Source: Rheinheimera sediminis
Lineage (GTDB): Bacteria; Pseudomonadota; Gammaproteobacteria; Enterobacterales; Alteromonadaceae
NCBI RefSeq assembly: GCF_004005375.1
Contig: NZ_RZUF01000003.1
Location: forward strand, 109,132 to 173,131
Direction of reading: 5' to 3'
DNA length: 64,000 bases
The notes beneath the pieces were generated by a model. That model was not told the origin of the DNA, searched no databases, and worked only from the letters and a program-made list of their open reading frames with translations. The translations under genes were made by a program, and so were the position numbers. Each line of letters starts with the position of its first letter. Within the stretch, counting starts at the first letter, position 1. Positions 1 to 9,191 of the stretch are shown in pieces.

Positions 1-512
1 ATATTTTGCTTACTGAGTTCGTAATCCAACTGAGCAATTTGAGCTTTATGATTCATCATCATTGGCGGCATCACACTGGTCAGGCTTTGTTCTGCTGCAA
101 TCACTGCAGCAGGTTCATCTGTACGTATCACTTTGCATATTGACAGTAAGACTTCGCCCTCGCGGCCACGGTAACCTGCTGCACCAAACATACGGCAAAC
201 GGCAGGGCGGTAGGGGTAAACACCACACTGGCCACTTTTACGATCTTCTGAAGAGGCCTGATAAAAATAACAGCCATCCAGCTCATGGTGTTGCAGGGCT
301 TCGAGTGTGCTTTCAGCTGTGCCTTGTTCGTACAAATAAAGTGCCAAAGGCAACATTTCAAGTACTGAGGCTTCAATACCAGGATGCAGACAACATTCAC
401 CACAACCACTGCGGCAAAACAGTTTGCGATCATTCTGGTAACTACTGTAAGTCTGAGCAATTTCGTCGTTGAGGATCATTAACGTCGAGGCTGTCTCGCG
501 CAGCTGCTGCAT
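1..512 (-). CDS. YkgJ-family cysteine cluster protein, C-terminus cut by window edge
   Basis: Reading the minus strand from 512 gives an open frame of about 170 codons that runs off the window start. The segment CRSGCGECCLHPGIEA, followed by CGVYPYRPAVCR and later a further Cys, is the cysteine cluster of the YkgJ (CxxCxxCC) family, thought to bind zinc or an iron-sulfur cluster; the molecular role is unknown. I chose ATG 512 because GGAGAA lies 6-7 bases upstream. An in-frame ATG at 542 would add ten residues rich in cysteine but has no Shine-Dalgarno. The family is recognised from the Cys pattern; the truncation is only the window edge. Confidence 0.8.
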   Translation of the reverse strand, partial: MQQLRETASTLMILNDEIAQTYSSYQNDRKLFCRSGCGECCLHPGIEASVLEMLPLALYLYEQGTAESTLEALQHHELDGCYFYQASSEDRKSGQCGVYPYRPAVCRMFGAAGYRGREGEVLLSICKVIRTDEPAAVIAAEQSLTSVMPPMMMNHKAQIAQLDYELSKQN

Positions 513-639
513 AGGTTCTCCGAACAAACAGCAAGACCCCATCTGGGGCGGGGCGCTATTGTAATGACAGCGAATCAGACTCAGCAATAGGGCGCAAAAA
601 ATATACTTTTGCTGCTGAAAATGGGGGTAGTTGCTGGTT

Positions 640-3522
640 TTATTCCTGTTGATAAAGAGGGCGGGGTTTGGCGATGCCGTAGCCTTGAGCGAAGTCTATT
701 CCCATTTCTGTCAGCTTGTGACAAATCTCCATGTTTTCAACGTATTCGGCTACGGTTTGAATTTTCATAGCTCTGGCTATATCGTGAATAGACTGCACTA
801 TGGCGCAATCAAATGGGTCGATGAGCAAGTCACGGACAAAACTGCCGTCAATTTTAACAAAGTCGATCGGGAAGTTTTTCAGATACCCATAAGAAGAAAA
901 ACCACTACCAAAGTCATCCAAAGCAAACTTACAGCCTAAAGTGCGGAAGTGAGAAATAAAATCCAGTGTCTGATGCACATTTAAAATTGCCATACTTTCT
1001 GTGATTTCAAAACAGACCTTGGCAAAAGGAATGCGGTATTCACGGAACAAGGAGGCGACATAAGCTTTAAACAGAGGATCTGTTAACGAAGCGCCGGATA
1101 AATTGATATTGGCTAAATTCAGTTCTGCCAGATGCTCGGGTTGCTGTGCCAACCAGCGGAAGTAATTGCGGATCACCCAGCGGTCTATTTGCGGCATCAG
1201 ACCATAACGTTCGGCTGAACTTAAGAAATTTCCCGGTGCTATCAGTCCCTGATCCGGCAAAGATAAACGCAATAACAGCTCGTAATGCAAACCCTGTTGA
1301 GCCTGCTGTATTGCAGCTATAGGCTGTATAAAAAGCACAAAGTTATCTTGTTCCAGCGCCTGACGTAAGGTTTTTAACCACTGAATTTCAGACTGATGCC
1401 TTTGTAGCTCTTCATCATCGGCATTAAACATATGAATACGGTTACGGCCTTTTTCTTTGGCAACAAAACAGGCAGAGTCTGCTTGTTTTAACCAATGTTC
1501 AGAATTTCTATTGCCGTCCGAGTTTTCTGCCAGACCAATACTAACACTGATGTTAAACACGCTGTCCTGCCAGATAAAACGAAATTCTTTCACTGTGTCC
1601 AGCAATTGACGGGCAATAGCAAAAGCTTCATTACCCTGTACGTGCGGCAGCAGCACCACAAATTCGTCACTTTCCAGCCGGGCTAAAATACCTCTGTTAT
1701 CCAGTACTCTTTGCATTTGATTGCCGAGCTGGCACAACAAGGCATCACCTGCTCTGTGATCGCAAGTGGTATTGATCAGCTTAAACTGATCAATATCCAG
1801 ATACAGCAGCGTTGCTTTGTGTTCGCTGCCTAGCGTCAAATCCAACTGCCCAATAAAATAGTGCCTGTTGTACAAAGAGGTGAGCGGGTCGTGAGTGGCC
1901 AGATAAGCCAGCTGTTCAGTATTTTGTTTGTGGGCTGTGATATCGACTATAGAGCCATGCACGTAAGCAGTTTGGGCTTTGTCTCCTTGTGCCAGCCTGG
2001 CAGACATTAAAGCCCAAAATGCTGAACCATCAGCGCGCAGCCCCCTGATTTCAAAATTTTTATTGTCGCCTAGTTGCAGCTGTTTCAGCATCTGTTCCCT
2101 GTCTTGCGGGTTGGCGTAAAAACGCGCCATACCGGATTTGGACACGTCCAGTTGCATTTGCTGTAAATTTTGATAGCCCAGCATCGTCAGCAATGCCTGA
2201 TTGGCCGTGATCAATTGCCCCTGCAGGGTACTGGTAAACATGCCTTCCACAGCGTTGTGATAAATGTCGTAATACTGCTGCAAGTGGGCATGTGCCAGCC
2301 GTTGATGATCTATGCTTTGTTGTTGGGCGCTCCTGATATTTTGTACCAAGCTGAAACTCATCAGTGCCATACTGCCCATGACGGCCATCAACAACAGGTA
2401 TTGCCAGGCCTGACCTGTGGGTAAATAGCCTATTTGCGACAGAGCCAATACAACGATACAACCGAAGAAAAATGCCCAGCCCAGAGCAAAGGTTTTGGCG
2501 GTACGGTCGCCTTTAATCGCATGCACCAGTGCGAAAAGGCTGTTGATACCTAAACACAATGCAGTCACCACCAATAAACCCCAAAAACGCAGTTGATTAC
2601 TGGCGTAGAGAGGGCTGAACAGCAATAACAAGCCACTGACTAAACAGACATAAAAGCCGAAACGCCCTAATATGCCGCCTTGCTGATGCCGTACATGCCA
2701 GATAAACAGTGTCAGGCAGGTGTAAGTTGCACCGGCCGCTACATATAAAATCGCCTGATTAATTTCTGGATAGTTGGGCCAAAGCATCGCAAAGGCCAGG
2801 CCATTCAGAATGGCTAAAACCAAAGCGCAATTAATGAAAAAACCTGAATAATACAAATAGAGCCGTTGCTGTGCAGAGAAAAATAAAAACAGGTTATACA
2901 GCGCCATCAATAATAAAACGCCACAAAGCAGTCCATCCAGAATATTCTTATACAGCTGGTCTAACACAAAGTTGTTGTGTTGCCATAAAGTCAGCTGCAC
3001 AGGCGCTATGGCTGCATCCTGAACTTTGATAAAGAGATCAAGTTCCTGGCCAGGTGTAAAGTTAATTGGAAAGGCAAAACTGCGATAGGCCAGAGCGCGC
3101 TGATAAAAAGGCACCGAAGCGCCTGTGCTGCTTAATAGCTGCAGATCATTTTTTTCTCTATTGTAGCTGTACACTTGCACCAGATCGGCCAGCGGAAAAT
3201 CATAATGCAGCACAGTCTGAATAGGGGTTTGACCTTTGTAGTTTAAACGGGTAAACAACCATAATGCCTGATCGGCGCTTTGCAGAGATTTTTTATATTC
3301 CTTCACCAGACGAAAGGCATGGTGCCGCTCTGGGTCAAAAATCAGTTCCTCCAGCGGTAAAGCCTTGTGGCTTTGTTGAAAATATAGGGCAGGGCCTAAC
3401 TCTTGGCGGCTAAGTTGTTTATCAAATTGATTTAGCTGAGCGTGAAAAGCAAAAACGTTGCCGCAAAACATCAGCAGCATTAGCCACCAGAGCTTTAATA
3501 CATGCTGCAGTTTTTCCTTCAT
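640..3522 (-). CDS. Membrane PAS-GGDEF-EAL protein with 7TM sensor (probable c-di-GMP phosphodiesterase)
   Basis: 960-residue inner-membrane signalling protein. Order seen: signal peptide (1-25), a periplasmic 7TMR-DISM extracellular-type domain (about 30-165), seven hydrophobic helices (about 180-400), a PAS domain (about 415-535), GGDEF (about 550-705) and EAL (about 715-955). The GGDEF signature is LESDEF, which lacks the two glycines and is probably not a cyclase. The EAL side keeps its metal and catalytic residues: ELLLR, NLANINLSG, FEITES, DDFGSGFSSYGYL, KIDGSF, AEYVE and QGYG. The likely activity is therefore hydrolysis of cyclic di-GMP, with the GGDEF perhaps a GTP sensor (inference). 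Its ATG overlaps the preceding small gene by four bases, so the two are probably translated together. Confidence 0.93.
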   Translation of the reverse strand: MKEKLQHVLKLWWLMLLMFCGNVFAFHAQLNQFDKQLSRQELGPALYFQQSHKALPLEELIFDPERHHAFRLVKEYKKSLQSADQALWLFTRLNYKGQTPIQTVLHYDFPLADLVQVYSYNREKNDLQLLSSTGASVPFYQRALAYRSFAFPINFTPGQELDLFIKVQDAAIAPVQLTLWQHNNFVLDQLYKNILDGLLCGVLLLMALYNLFLFFSAQQRLYLYYSGFFINCALVLAILNGLAFAMLWPNYPEINQAILYVAAGATYTCLTLFIWHVRHQQGGILGRFGFYVCLVSGLLLLFSPLYASNQLRFWGLLVVTALCLGINSLFALVHAIKGDRTAKTFALGWAFFFGCIVVLALSQIGYLPTGQAWQYLLLMAVMGSMALMSFSLVQNIRSAQQQSIDHQRLAHAHLQQYYDIYHNAVEGMFTSTLQGQLITANQALLTMLGYQNLQQMQLDVSKSGMARFYANPQDREQMLKQLQLGDNKNFEIRGLRADGSAFWALMSARLAQGDKAQTAYVHGSIVDITAHKQNTEQLAYLATHDPLTSLYNRHYFIGQLDLTLGSEHKATLLYLDIDQFKLINTTCDHRAGDALLCQLGNQMQRVLDNRGILARLESDEFVVLLPHVQGNEAFAIARQLLDTVKEFRFIWQDSVFNISVSIGLAENSDGNRNSEHWLKQADSACFVAKEKGRNRIHMFNADDEELQRHQSEIQWLKTLRQALEQDNFVLFIQPIAAIQQAQQGLHYELLLRLSLPDQGLIAPGNFLSSAERYGLMPQIDRWVIRNYFRWLAQQPEHLAELNLANINLSGASLTDPLFKAYVASLFREYRIPFAKVCFEITESMAILNVHQTLDFISHFRTLGCKFALDDFGSGFSSYGYLKNFPIDFVKIDGSFVRDLLIDPFDCAIVQSIHDIARAMKIQTVAEYVENMEICHKLTEMGIDFAQGYGIAKPRPLYQQE

Positions 3523-3830
3523 TCAATTCTCAAATTACTGAATTCTTTAGCTAAACCTGACAGTAACATAGCGCTACCTGCACTGTCAGCTGTCACCCAA
3601 TAACTTTCGCTGTAGTCTTCGTAACAAAATGTAAAAGTTTCATTAACGAAAATCAACCCTAATTCGACCCTGTCCGCGCCGTAAGACAAAGTACCGGTTC
3701 GGATTGCGCTTTGTACAAACCAAAGCTTGCACTGCTGCACTTGTTCAAATCGCATAGGCCATAAAGGGGTCAGCAGCAGCTGTTTTGGCTCGATTTGTAC
3801 TATAAAACCGTTGATGACATTGTGATTCAT
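3519..3830 (-). CDS. Small conserved protein of unknown function between selO and the EAL gene
   Basis: 103 residues from ATG 3830, which has GGAAG six bases upstream; a longer frame exists (to 3989) but would run inside the selO coding region. No signal peptide or membrane segment. It is a beta-rich, Trp- and aromatic-containing protein reminiscent of small gammaproteobacterial DUF3630-like families, but I cannot confirm the family by eye. It starts 11 bases after the selO stop and ends in a four-base overlap with the EAL-domain gene, so the three genes look like one transcript. No function assigned. Confidence 0.7.
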   Translation of the reverse strand: MNHNVINGFIVQIEPKQLLLTPLWPMRFEQVQQCKLWFVQSAIRTGTLSYGADRVELGLIFVNETFTFCYEDYSESYWVTADSAGSAMLLSGLAKEFSNLRIE

Positions 3831-3840
3831 AGCACTTCCA

Positions 3841-5289
3841 TTAACTGCTGCAGGAAATATCCATACCTTTGCCCCAATCTGGTGGCGGGGCGGCAAAAGC
3901 GTCTTTACCTGCTTGTAGCTGATAGGGATTCTGCAATACCTGCATAAGTTCATACAAGGGGCCAGTATCCCCTTGTTCTGCAGCTTCAATGGCTTGTTGA
4001 GCTAAATAGTTTCTTAATATATACAAGGGGTTGACGCTATTCATTTGGCTTTTGCGTTCACCATTTGAAACAGATTCCAATGACAGACGAGCGCGGTACA
4101 ATTCTGCCCATTGATCAAAGGCTGCGACATCCAGCATATGATCCCGTACAGAAGACCCTGTTGCATCATTGCTAAAATCAGCCAGACGGCGGAAACTTAA
4201 ACTGTAGTCCTGCTGCTGTTGCTGCAATAGTGCCAGCCACTGTCCTATTAAGGCACGGTCTGCGGCTTGTTGTGTACTCAGCCCCAGCTTTTTGCCCATC
4301 AGCGTCATGTAATGGTTAACCAGAGTCGGCTCATACAAACCAAGTGCCGAGCGTAAGTCTTCGACTTCAATCAAAGGGGATAAGGCATGAGCCAGCGCGT
4401 TGAGGTTCCACAAACCTATACCTGGCTGCTCATCAAAGGCGTATCGACCACCATGGTCTGAATGATTGCAGATATAACCCGGCTGATAATCATCTAGAAA
4501 AGCATAGGGGCCATAATCAAAACTCAGACCTAAAATCGACATATTATCTGTATTCATTACACCATGATTAAAACCCACGGCTTGCCACTGGCTAATCAGC
4601 TCTGCTGTGCGCACTACCACTTGTTGCAACATAGCCAAAGCGGGGTTTGCGGCATTCAGGCAGTCGGGGAAATGCTGCTGCACTGTAAAGTCGATCAGCC
4701 GCTGTAACTGGTTTTTATCACCAGTGTAAAAACAGTGCTCAAAGTGACCAAAACGGATATGGCTTGGGCAAAGCCGTATCACCATAGCGCCTTGTTCTAT
4801 TGTTTCACGTTGTACAGGCTCGGTGCTGCCGACCAGACTCAAAGCTCTGCTGGTCGGAATACCTAAATGATGCATAGCTTCGGAGGCTAAAAATTCACGA
4901 ATACTGGAGCGTAATACAGCGCGGCCATCACCAAAACGTGAATAAGGCGTGCGTCCTGCGCCTTTTAAATGCAGATCGTAATTTGTACCATCAGTTCCTT
5001 TTACATCACCTAGCAGTAAACCCCGGCCATCGCCTAATTCCGGATTGTAGTGACCAAACTGATGACCTGCATACTTTTGTGCCACAGGGCTGCTGCCGGC
5101 AAACAGCTTTTTACCACTTAAATAGTCAGCGGCATCTGTTTGGCTAAAAAACGCGGCGGGGAGCTGCAACAAGGCTGCAGTGTCAGCGCTATACGCCAGA
5201 AGTTTGGGCTCTGCAAATGGTGTCACAGCAACAGCGCTGACTAAGTCAGGTAAATGTGTGGCGTAAGTGGAACTTAAAATAAGTGACAT
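3841..5289 (-). CDS. selO: Protein adenylyltransferase SelO (YdiU family)
   Basis: Pseudokinase-fold enzyme that transfers AMP from ATP to Ser/Thr/Tyr of client proteins. The 482-residue product shows the family landmarks: KYAGHQFGHYNPELGDGR, LKGAGRTPYSRFGDGRA, the metal-binding region GVMNTDNMSILG near residue 245 and YGPYAFLDDY. The C-terminus ends in SCSS, keeping the conserved cysteine found in bacterial homologues (selenocysteine in some eukaryotes). ATG 5289 is preferred, with GGGA six bases upstream; an in-frame TTG at 5301 would add four residues. SelO has been linked to redox and oxidative-stress physiology. First gene of a probable three-gene minus-strand unit. Confidence 0.95.
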   Translation of the reverse strand: MSLILSSTYATHLPDLVSAVAVTPFAEPKLLAYSADTAALLQLPAAFFSQTDAADYLSGKKLFAGSSPVAQKYAGHQFGHYNPELGDGRGLLLGDVKGTDGTNYDLHLKGAGRTPYSRFGDGRAVLRSSIREFLASEAMHHLGIPTSRALSLVGSTEPVQRETIEQGAMVIRLCPSHIRFGHFEHCFYTGDKNQLQRLIDFTVQQHFPDCLNAANPALAMLQQVVVRTAELISQWQAVGFNHGVMNTDNMSILGLSFDYGPYAFLDDYQPGYICNHSDHGGRYAFDEQPGIGLWNLNALAHALSPLIEVEDLRSALGLYEPTLVNHYMTLMGKKLGLSTQQAADRALIGQWLALLQQQQQDYSLSFRRLADFSNDATGSSVRDHMLDVAAFDQWAELYRARLSLESVSNGERKSQMNSVNPLYILRNYLAQQAIEAAEQGDTGPLYELMQVLQNPYQLQAGKDAFAAPPPDWGKGMDISCSS

Positions 5290-5477
5290 AACCAATCCCA
5301 AAACTGCGATGGCCTATTGTGGTTGCTGTGTCTGCTTAGCTCAAGCGCTTTCTGCTGTTGAGGCCGTACTTTGGATGTATTTTGCGCTCTGACTTGTATA
5401 AACAACAGCTTAGGTCTTTAATGGACCAAAGATACAAAAAATAAACCCAAAGTCCATAATGAGGGAGAATCACAATA

Positions 5478-5786
5478 ATGCGATTTATGCCGTTGATAAT
5501 ATTAGTTTTAGTCGGGTTCTCTGTACCAGCTATGGCACAAGATCTTGTCGCGGGTAAAACCAAAGCTGCGGTTTGTGCTGCTTGTCATGGTGCCGAAGGG
5601 GTGTCTGTGATTCCGGATTACCCGAACTTAGCAGGGCAAAAAGTGAAGTATCTGGAAAGCTCGATCAAAGCCTACCGTGATGGTCAGCGTAAACATGCGG
5701 TGATGTCACCTATGGCAGCAGGTTTGTCTGATGCGGATATTCTGGATTTAGCCGCCTATTTTGCTGATTTGCCTGCAAAGAAATAG
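5478..5786 (+). CDS. Periplasmic c-type cytochrome (cytochrome c553-like)
   Basis: 102 residues with a cleavable signal peptide (about 1-20, ending AMAQ) and a single haem c motif CAACH near residue 35, followed by a class I cytochrome c fold. A distal Met ligand is provided by the SPMAAGL segment. It is expected to be a soluble periplasmic electron carrier. The ATG follows the purine-rich GAGGGAGAA about eight bases upstream. It stands alone on the plus strand, divergent from selO and convergent with a lipoprotein gene. Its redox partner cannot be told from context. Confidence 0.92.
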   Translation: MRFMPLIILVLVGFSVPAMAQDLVAGKTKAAVCAACHGAEGVSVIPDYPNLAGQKVKYLESSIKAYRDGQRKHAVMSPMAAGLSDADILDLAAYFADLPAKK

Positions 5787-5837
5787 TCATTGTGTGCAGC
5801 TGGGCGGCCGCTGGAAGTGGCCGGCCTATCTAAAGCA

Positions 5838-6095
5838 TCAATTTTTATCTGCGGGCTCTTCTGAGGAAACCAGCCACTGCAAACCCACATTTAAAAAGCC
5901 GTTTATCACATCTGGAAGCACAGACGAACCTGGCTTTTGGTGTAGTTGTTCTGCTTGTTTTTCTCTTTCATCAGCGCTATTGGTCGCGCCTTCCAGAAAA
6001 GCCTGGGCGGCCTGATGTTTATCGTAGCTACTGCAACCCGTCATTAATACTGTGCTGGCCAGAATGGCAATAAAACTAAATCCATGTTTTTGCAT
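5838..6095 (-). CDS. Small putative lipoprotein
   Basis: 85 residues beginning with a hydrophobic signal and a lipobox-like LMTGCSS (Cys about 21), so it is probably a diacylated outer- or inner-membrane lipoprotein. The mature part is short, charged and Gln-rich, without a domain I recognise. AAGGA sits seven bases before the ATG, and 88 bases separate it from the recQ stop on the other side. Function unknown. Confidence 0.72.
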   Translation of the reverse strand: MQKHGFSFIAILASTVLMTGCSSYDKHQAAQAFLEGATNSADEREKQAEQLHQKPGSSVLPDVINGFLNVGLQWLVSSEEPADKN

Positions 6096-6183
6096 AAGCT
6101 TTTCCTTTACTGCGTGGCGGTGGGTCTAAAGTTGTAGTTGAGGCGGCAGGTTAATCTGAATGGTTTTTTGTGTCAATGTAGCG

Positions 6184-7983
6184 TTAATCACCCGCTAAAT
6201 AATCGCTGATTAAATCAAGAAAATCTGCGCCATACCGGCCTAATTTCGTCTGGCCTACGCCGCTGATAGCTAAGAACTCCAGGCTATTGGTGGGGCAGGC
6301 TTGCGCCATTTCTATCAGTGTAGCGTCTGAGAACACCACAAAAGGTGGCACATCGTCGCGCTCTGCAATGGATTTACGTAACACTTTTAAGCGGGCAAAC
6401 AATTTGCGGTCATAGTTTTGTGGTGCTGCAGTTTTACTGCTACTGCTGGCCTTGGTTTGCACCAGACGTGGTACTGCCAGTTGCAGCTTTTGCTCTGCTC
6501 TTAATACAGCCCGTGCAGCTTCCTGTAGTTTTAATACCGAGTGCTGGCTGATGTCCTGCTGTAATAAACCACAATGCACCAATTGGCGCAAAATACTCAG
6601 CCAGTAGTCGTGTGACTGATCTTTGCCTATGGCAAAGGTGGATAGTTTATCGTGACCCAATTCGTGAATGCGGCTGGTTTGGCTGCCACGCAATACGTCT
6701 ATGACATGATTCATACCGAAACTTTGATTCACTCTGTAGACACAAGACAAGGCTTTTCGTGCCAGCTCAGTGGCATCAAATTGTTTAGGTGGATCTACGC
6801 AAATATCGCAATTGCCGCAGGGCTTCTGGCTGGATTCACCAAAATAGTTCAGCAGCACTAAACGTCGACAGGTTTGAGCCTGAGCAAAAGCCGCCATCTG
6901 GTTAAAACGCTGCAACGCCACTTCGGTTCTGCTGTTGTTCTCATCTTTTTCGATCCAACTGCGCATCCGTGCTATATCTGCAGGGTCCACCAGCATCAAA
7001 GCTTCAGCGGGCACACCATCACGGCCTGCACGGCCAGTTTCCTGATAATAAGCTTCGATGGTACGTGGCAGTTCAAAGTGAATAACAAAACGTATATTGG
7101 ATTTATTAACGCCCATACCAAAAGCTACTGTGGCGATAATCAGCTGGATTTGATCTTTTTTAAAGGCTTCCTGCACCGAGTTGCGCTGCTCATTGGTTAA
7201 ACCTGCATGGTATGCCGCCACTTGAAAGCCTTTGCTGGCTAATTGCTCGGTCAACTCGTCGACTTTACGACGTGAAGCACAGTAAATGATGCCGCTTTGC
7301 TGCTCCTGTTGTTTCAGGTAATTCACCACCTGCTCAAGCGGGCGGAATTTTTCCTGTACTGTGTAGCGGATATTGGGCCTGTCGAAGCTACCAATAGAGA
7401 CATAAGGCTGTTGTAAATTCAACTGACGGCTGATGTCTTTTTGCGTCGCAGGGTCTGCCGTAGCTGTAAGGGCCATCATGGGCACATGCGCAAAATACTG
7501 TTTTAACTGCGCCAGTTCAGTGTAATGTGGCCTGAAGTCGTGGCCCCACTGCGAAATACAATGTGCTTCGTCTATAGCGAATAAACTGACACCTACTTCG
7601 GCAAGGCGCGACATAAAGTCTGGCTGCAACAAACGCTCGGGTGCCAGATACAACAGCTTTAACTGCTGATTTCGTAAACGCCTGATCACATCCTGAATTT
7701 CTTCTCTGCTTTGGCTGCTGTTAATAAATTCAGCCGCTATGCCGTTGGCCTGTAATGCGTCGACCTGATCTTTCATCAGCGACATTAAAGGCGAGACCAC
7801 CACAGTGACATAAGGCAGTAACAAAGCAGGTAACTGATAACACAGCGATTTGCCGCCACCGGTAGGCATCAGGACAAAAGTGTCCTGACCGCTCAGGCAA
7901 GCCTGGATCACCTCCAGTTGTCCATGACGGAACTGGCTGTAACCAAAAGCTTGTTTTAAGGTGTCGAACAATAGTTGTGGCAA
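6184..7983 (-). CDS. recQ: ATP-dependent DNA helicase RecQ
   Basis: 3'-5' helicase of recombinational repair and fork restart. The 599-residue product carries Walker A MPTGGGKSLCYQ near residue 40, DEAH box AIDEAHCISQWGHDFRP, TATADPAT, helicase C motifs (VAFGMGVNKSNIRFVIH, YQETGRAGRDG), the four-cysteine zinc site CRRLVLLNYFGE with CGNCDIC, a winged helix and a C-terminal HRDC domain. Length is normal. The only start near the expected N-terminus is TTG 7983, without a clear Shine-Dalgarno, so the exact start is uncertain. The divergent neighbour is yigI, as in the E. coli recQ-pldA-yigI-rarD neighbourhood. Confidence 0.97.
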   Translation of the reverse strand: MPQLLFDTLKQAFGYSQFRHGQLEVIQACLSGQDTFVLMPTGGGKSLCYQLPALLLPYVTVVVSPLMSLMKDQVDALQANGIAAEFINSSQSREEIQDVIRRLRNQQLKLLYLAPERLLQPDFMSRLAEVGVSLFAIDEAHCISQWGHDFRPHYTELAQLKQYFAHVPMMALTATADPATQKDISRQLNLQQPYVSIGSFDRPNIRYTVQEKFRPLEQVVNYLKQQEQQSGIIYCASRRKVDELTEQLASKGFQVAAYHAGLTNEQRNSVQEAFKKDQIQLIIATVAFGMGVNKSNIRFVIHFELPRTIEAYYQETGRAGRDGVPAEALMLVDPADIARMRSWIEKDENNSRTEVALQRFNQMAAFAQAQTCRRLVLLNYFGESSQKPCGNCDICVDPPKQFDATELARKALSCVYRVNQSFGMNHVIDVLRGSQTSRIHELGHDKLSTFAIGKDQSHDYWLSILRQLVHCGLLQQDISQHSVLKLQEAARAVLRAEQKLQLAVPRLVQTKASSSSKTAAPQNYDRKLFARLKVLRKSIAERDDVPPFVVFSDATLIEMAQACPTNSLEFLAISGVGQTKLGRYGADFLDLISDYLAGD

Positions 7984-8112
7984 GGGACAAGGCTGCGTTA
8001 TGAAAAATCTGGCGCATTGTAATCAAATCTGAAGAGGCTGTCTTGGGCATTGTGTCATTGGTTCTGCTGGAGTAGATTGCATACTGCTCTTACCAGTGAA
8101 GTTGAGGACGCC

Positions 8113-8565
8113 ATGCACGCCGATCAGTTATTACCTTTTATTGCCGATACTTTTGATCAGATGCCTTTTAACAGGTTATTGGGCTTAAAAGTCACCCGTT
8201 TTGACGAACAACAAGCTGAAGTGCGTTTTGACTGGGCAGGCCAATTGGTCGGCAATCCGGTGCAGCAGATTTTACATGGCGGTGTCATTGCCTCAGTGTT
8301 GGATGTAGTAGGGGGCTTGATGGCCGTCTCCAGTGCCCTAAGCCGTTTCGGTGATATAGCTGACGCTGAACTTTCGGAAAAACTCGGCAAAATGAGCACC
8401 ATAGATATTCGCACTGACTATTTACGTCCTGGTCGTGGTCAGCAATTTATAGCCACAGCACAAGTGATCCGTACTGGGAATAAGGTGTGTGTTTGCCGGA
8501 TGGAGTTGCACAACGAGCAGGGTATTCATATAGCTTTGGGGACTGGTACTTATCTGGTGGGTTGA
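8113..8565 (+). CDS. yigI: YigI-type hotdog-fold acyl-CoA thioesterase
   Basis: 150 residues from ATG 8113, with GAGGA six bases upstream; a longer frame begins at 8050 but lacks ribosome-binding support. The HGGVIASVLDVVGG segment (about 55-68) is the hotdog-fold active-site helix region of PaaI/YigI thioesterases, and LRPGRGQQFIATAQVIRTG is the typical strand pair. YigI of E. coli hydrolyses medium- and long-chain acyl-CoA esters. Placement beside recQ and near rarD matches the E. coli cluster and supports the orthology. Cytoplasmic; no signal peptide. Confidence 0.85.
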   Translation: MHADQLLPFIADTFDQMPFNRLLGLKVTRFDEQQAEVRFDWAGQLVGNPVQQILHGGVIASVLDVVGGLMAVSSALSRFGDIADAELSEKLGKMSTIDIRTDYLRPGRGQQFIATAQVIRTGNKVCVCRMELHNEQGIHIALGTGTYLVG

Positions 8566-9068
8566 AGCTCTCTAAGTTCTGAGCAGGCATTGCTAAATGC
8601 ACCTCTGGGTAGGAGACACTGTGTCCCTGAATGAATAGCTTTTGGCGCCTTAAGGTCCATAAAATATGTGTACTGAGTCAGCTAAAGCTTAGCTTGTTTG
8701 GAATAATGAACTTACTTGGTTTATCTGGCTCGCTAAATTGGCTGCAGTCGATATTTATTAACCTGAGCTCAGGGTAATGAGTGTCGAACAGACTGCCTTT
8801 AACTGAATAAATCATATAGATAAAAGAATTCATATCAGTAGATTAAGCCTTCAGTGGTACCGCTTATCCCCAACTCAGGTTTATTAGCTGAGCTCTGGTT
8901 AAATTATTTCCCTTCTTTTATTCCTCTTTCAGCTATAACTGATCAGCTGTGATTTGTGTTTTTAAGTAACCTGCACTGATTATAAGGATAACAGTTCAGG
9001 CTTGACAGATAAGACAAATTGATAATAATGAAACCTTTTGGTGTTGGCGCTAAAATCAAGCTGGGCGC
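8566..9068. other. Non-coding gap between yigI and the MCP gene
   Basis: About 500 bases with no credible coding frame on either strand and many in-frame stops. It is AT-rich and contains only short palindromes such as CTGAGCTCAG. A TTGACA at 9003-9008 followed after 16 bases by AATAAT is a possible sigma-70 promoter for the chemoreceptor gene. I see no tRNA, attachment site or insertion sequence. Confidence 0.5.
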
Positions 9069-9095
9069 TCAAGTGGAGTTTTGTCTGGCCAAAAT
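9069..9095 (+). promoter_or_regulatory. Candidate sigma-28 (FliA) promoter of the chemoreceptor gene
   Basis: TCAAGTGG, 11 bases, then GCCAAAAT. This keeps the spacing of the FliA consensus (TAAAGTTT/TCAAG, N11, GCCGATAA), with the -10 matching only in GCC and AT content. It lies 97 bases before the MCP ATG. Chemoreceptor genes are typical FliA targets, which is the main reason to trust it. Confidence 0.45.
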
Positions 9096-9191
9096 AAAAA
9101 GCTGGTATTTTTACCACCACTTTCGAAGTCGGGCCCACACTCAAAGTGTGCCGTTTTATCCAAAGAGATTTCTGTGAAGAAGGGGAGCACA

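Noticed and set aside
62-472. Plus-strand 136-codon open frame
   Set aside because: It lies opposite the ykgJ-type gene, whose cysteine motif is convincing on the minus strand; the plus frame has no ribosome site or domain.
3831-3989. N-terminal extension of the small protein after selO
   Set aside because: The extension lies within selO in another frame; ATG 3830 has its own ribosome site.
5806-5822. GGCCGC/GTGGCC hairpin between cytochrome and lipoprotein genes
   Set aside because: Stem includes a wobble pair and no T-run follows directly; too weak to call a terminator.
8600-8640. GACAC/GTGTC short palindrome after yigI
   Set aside because: Only a 5-bp stem with a one-base centre; expected by chance.
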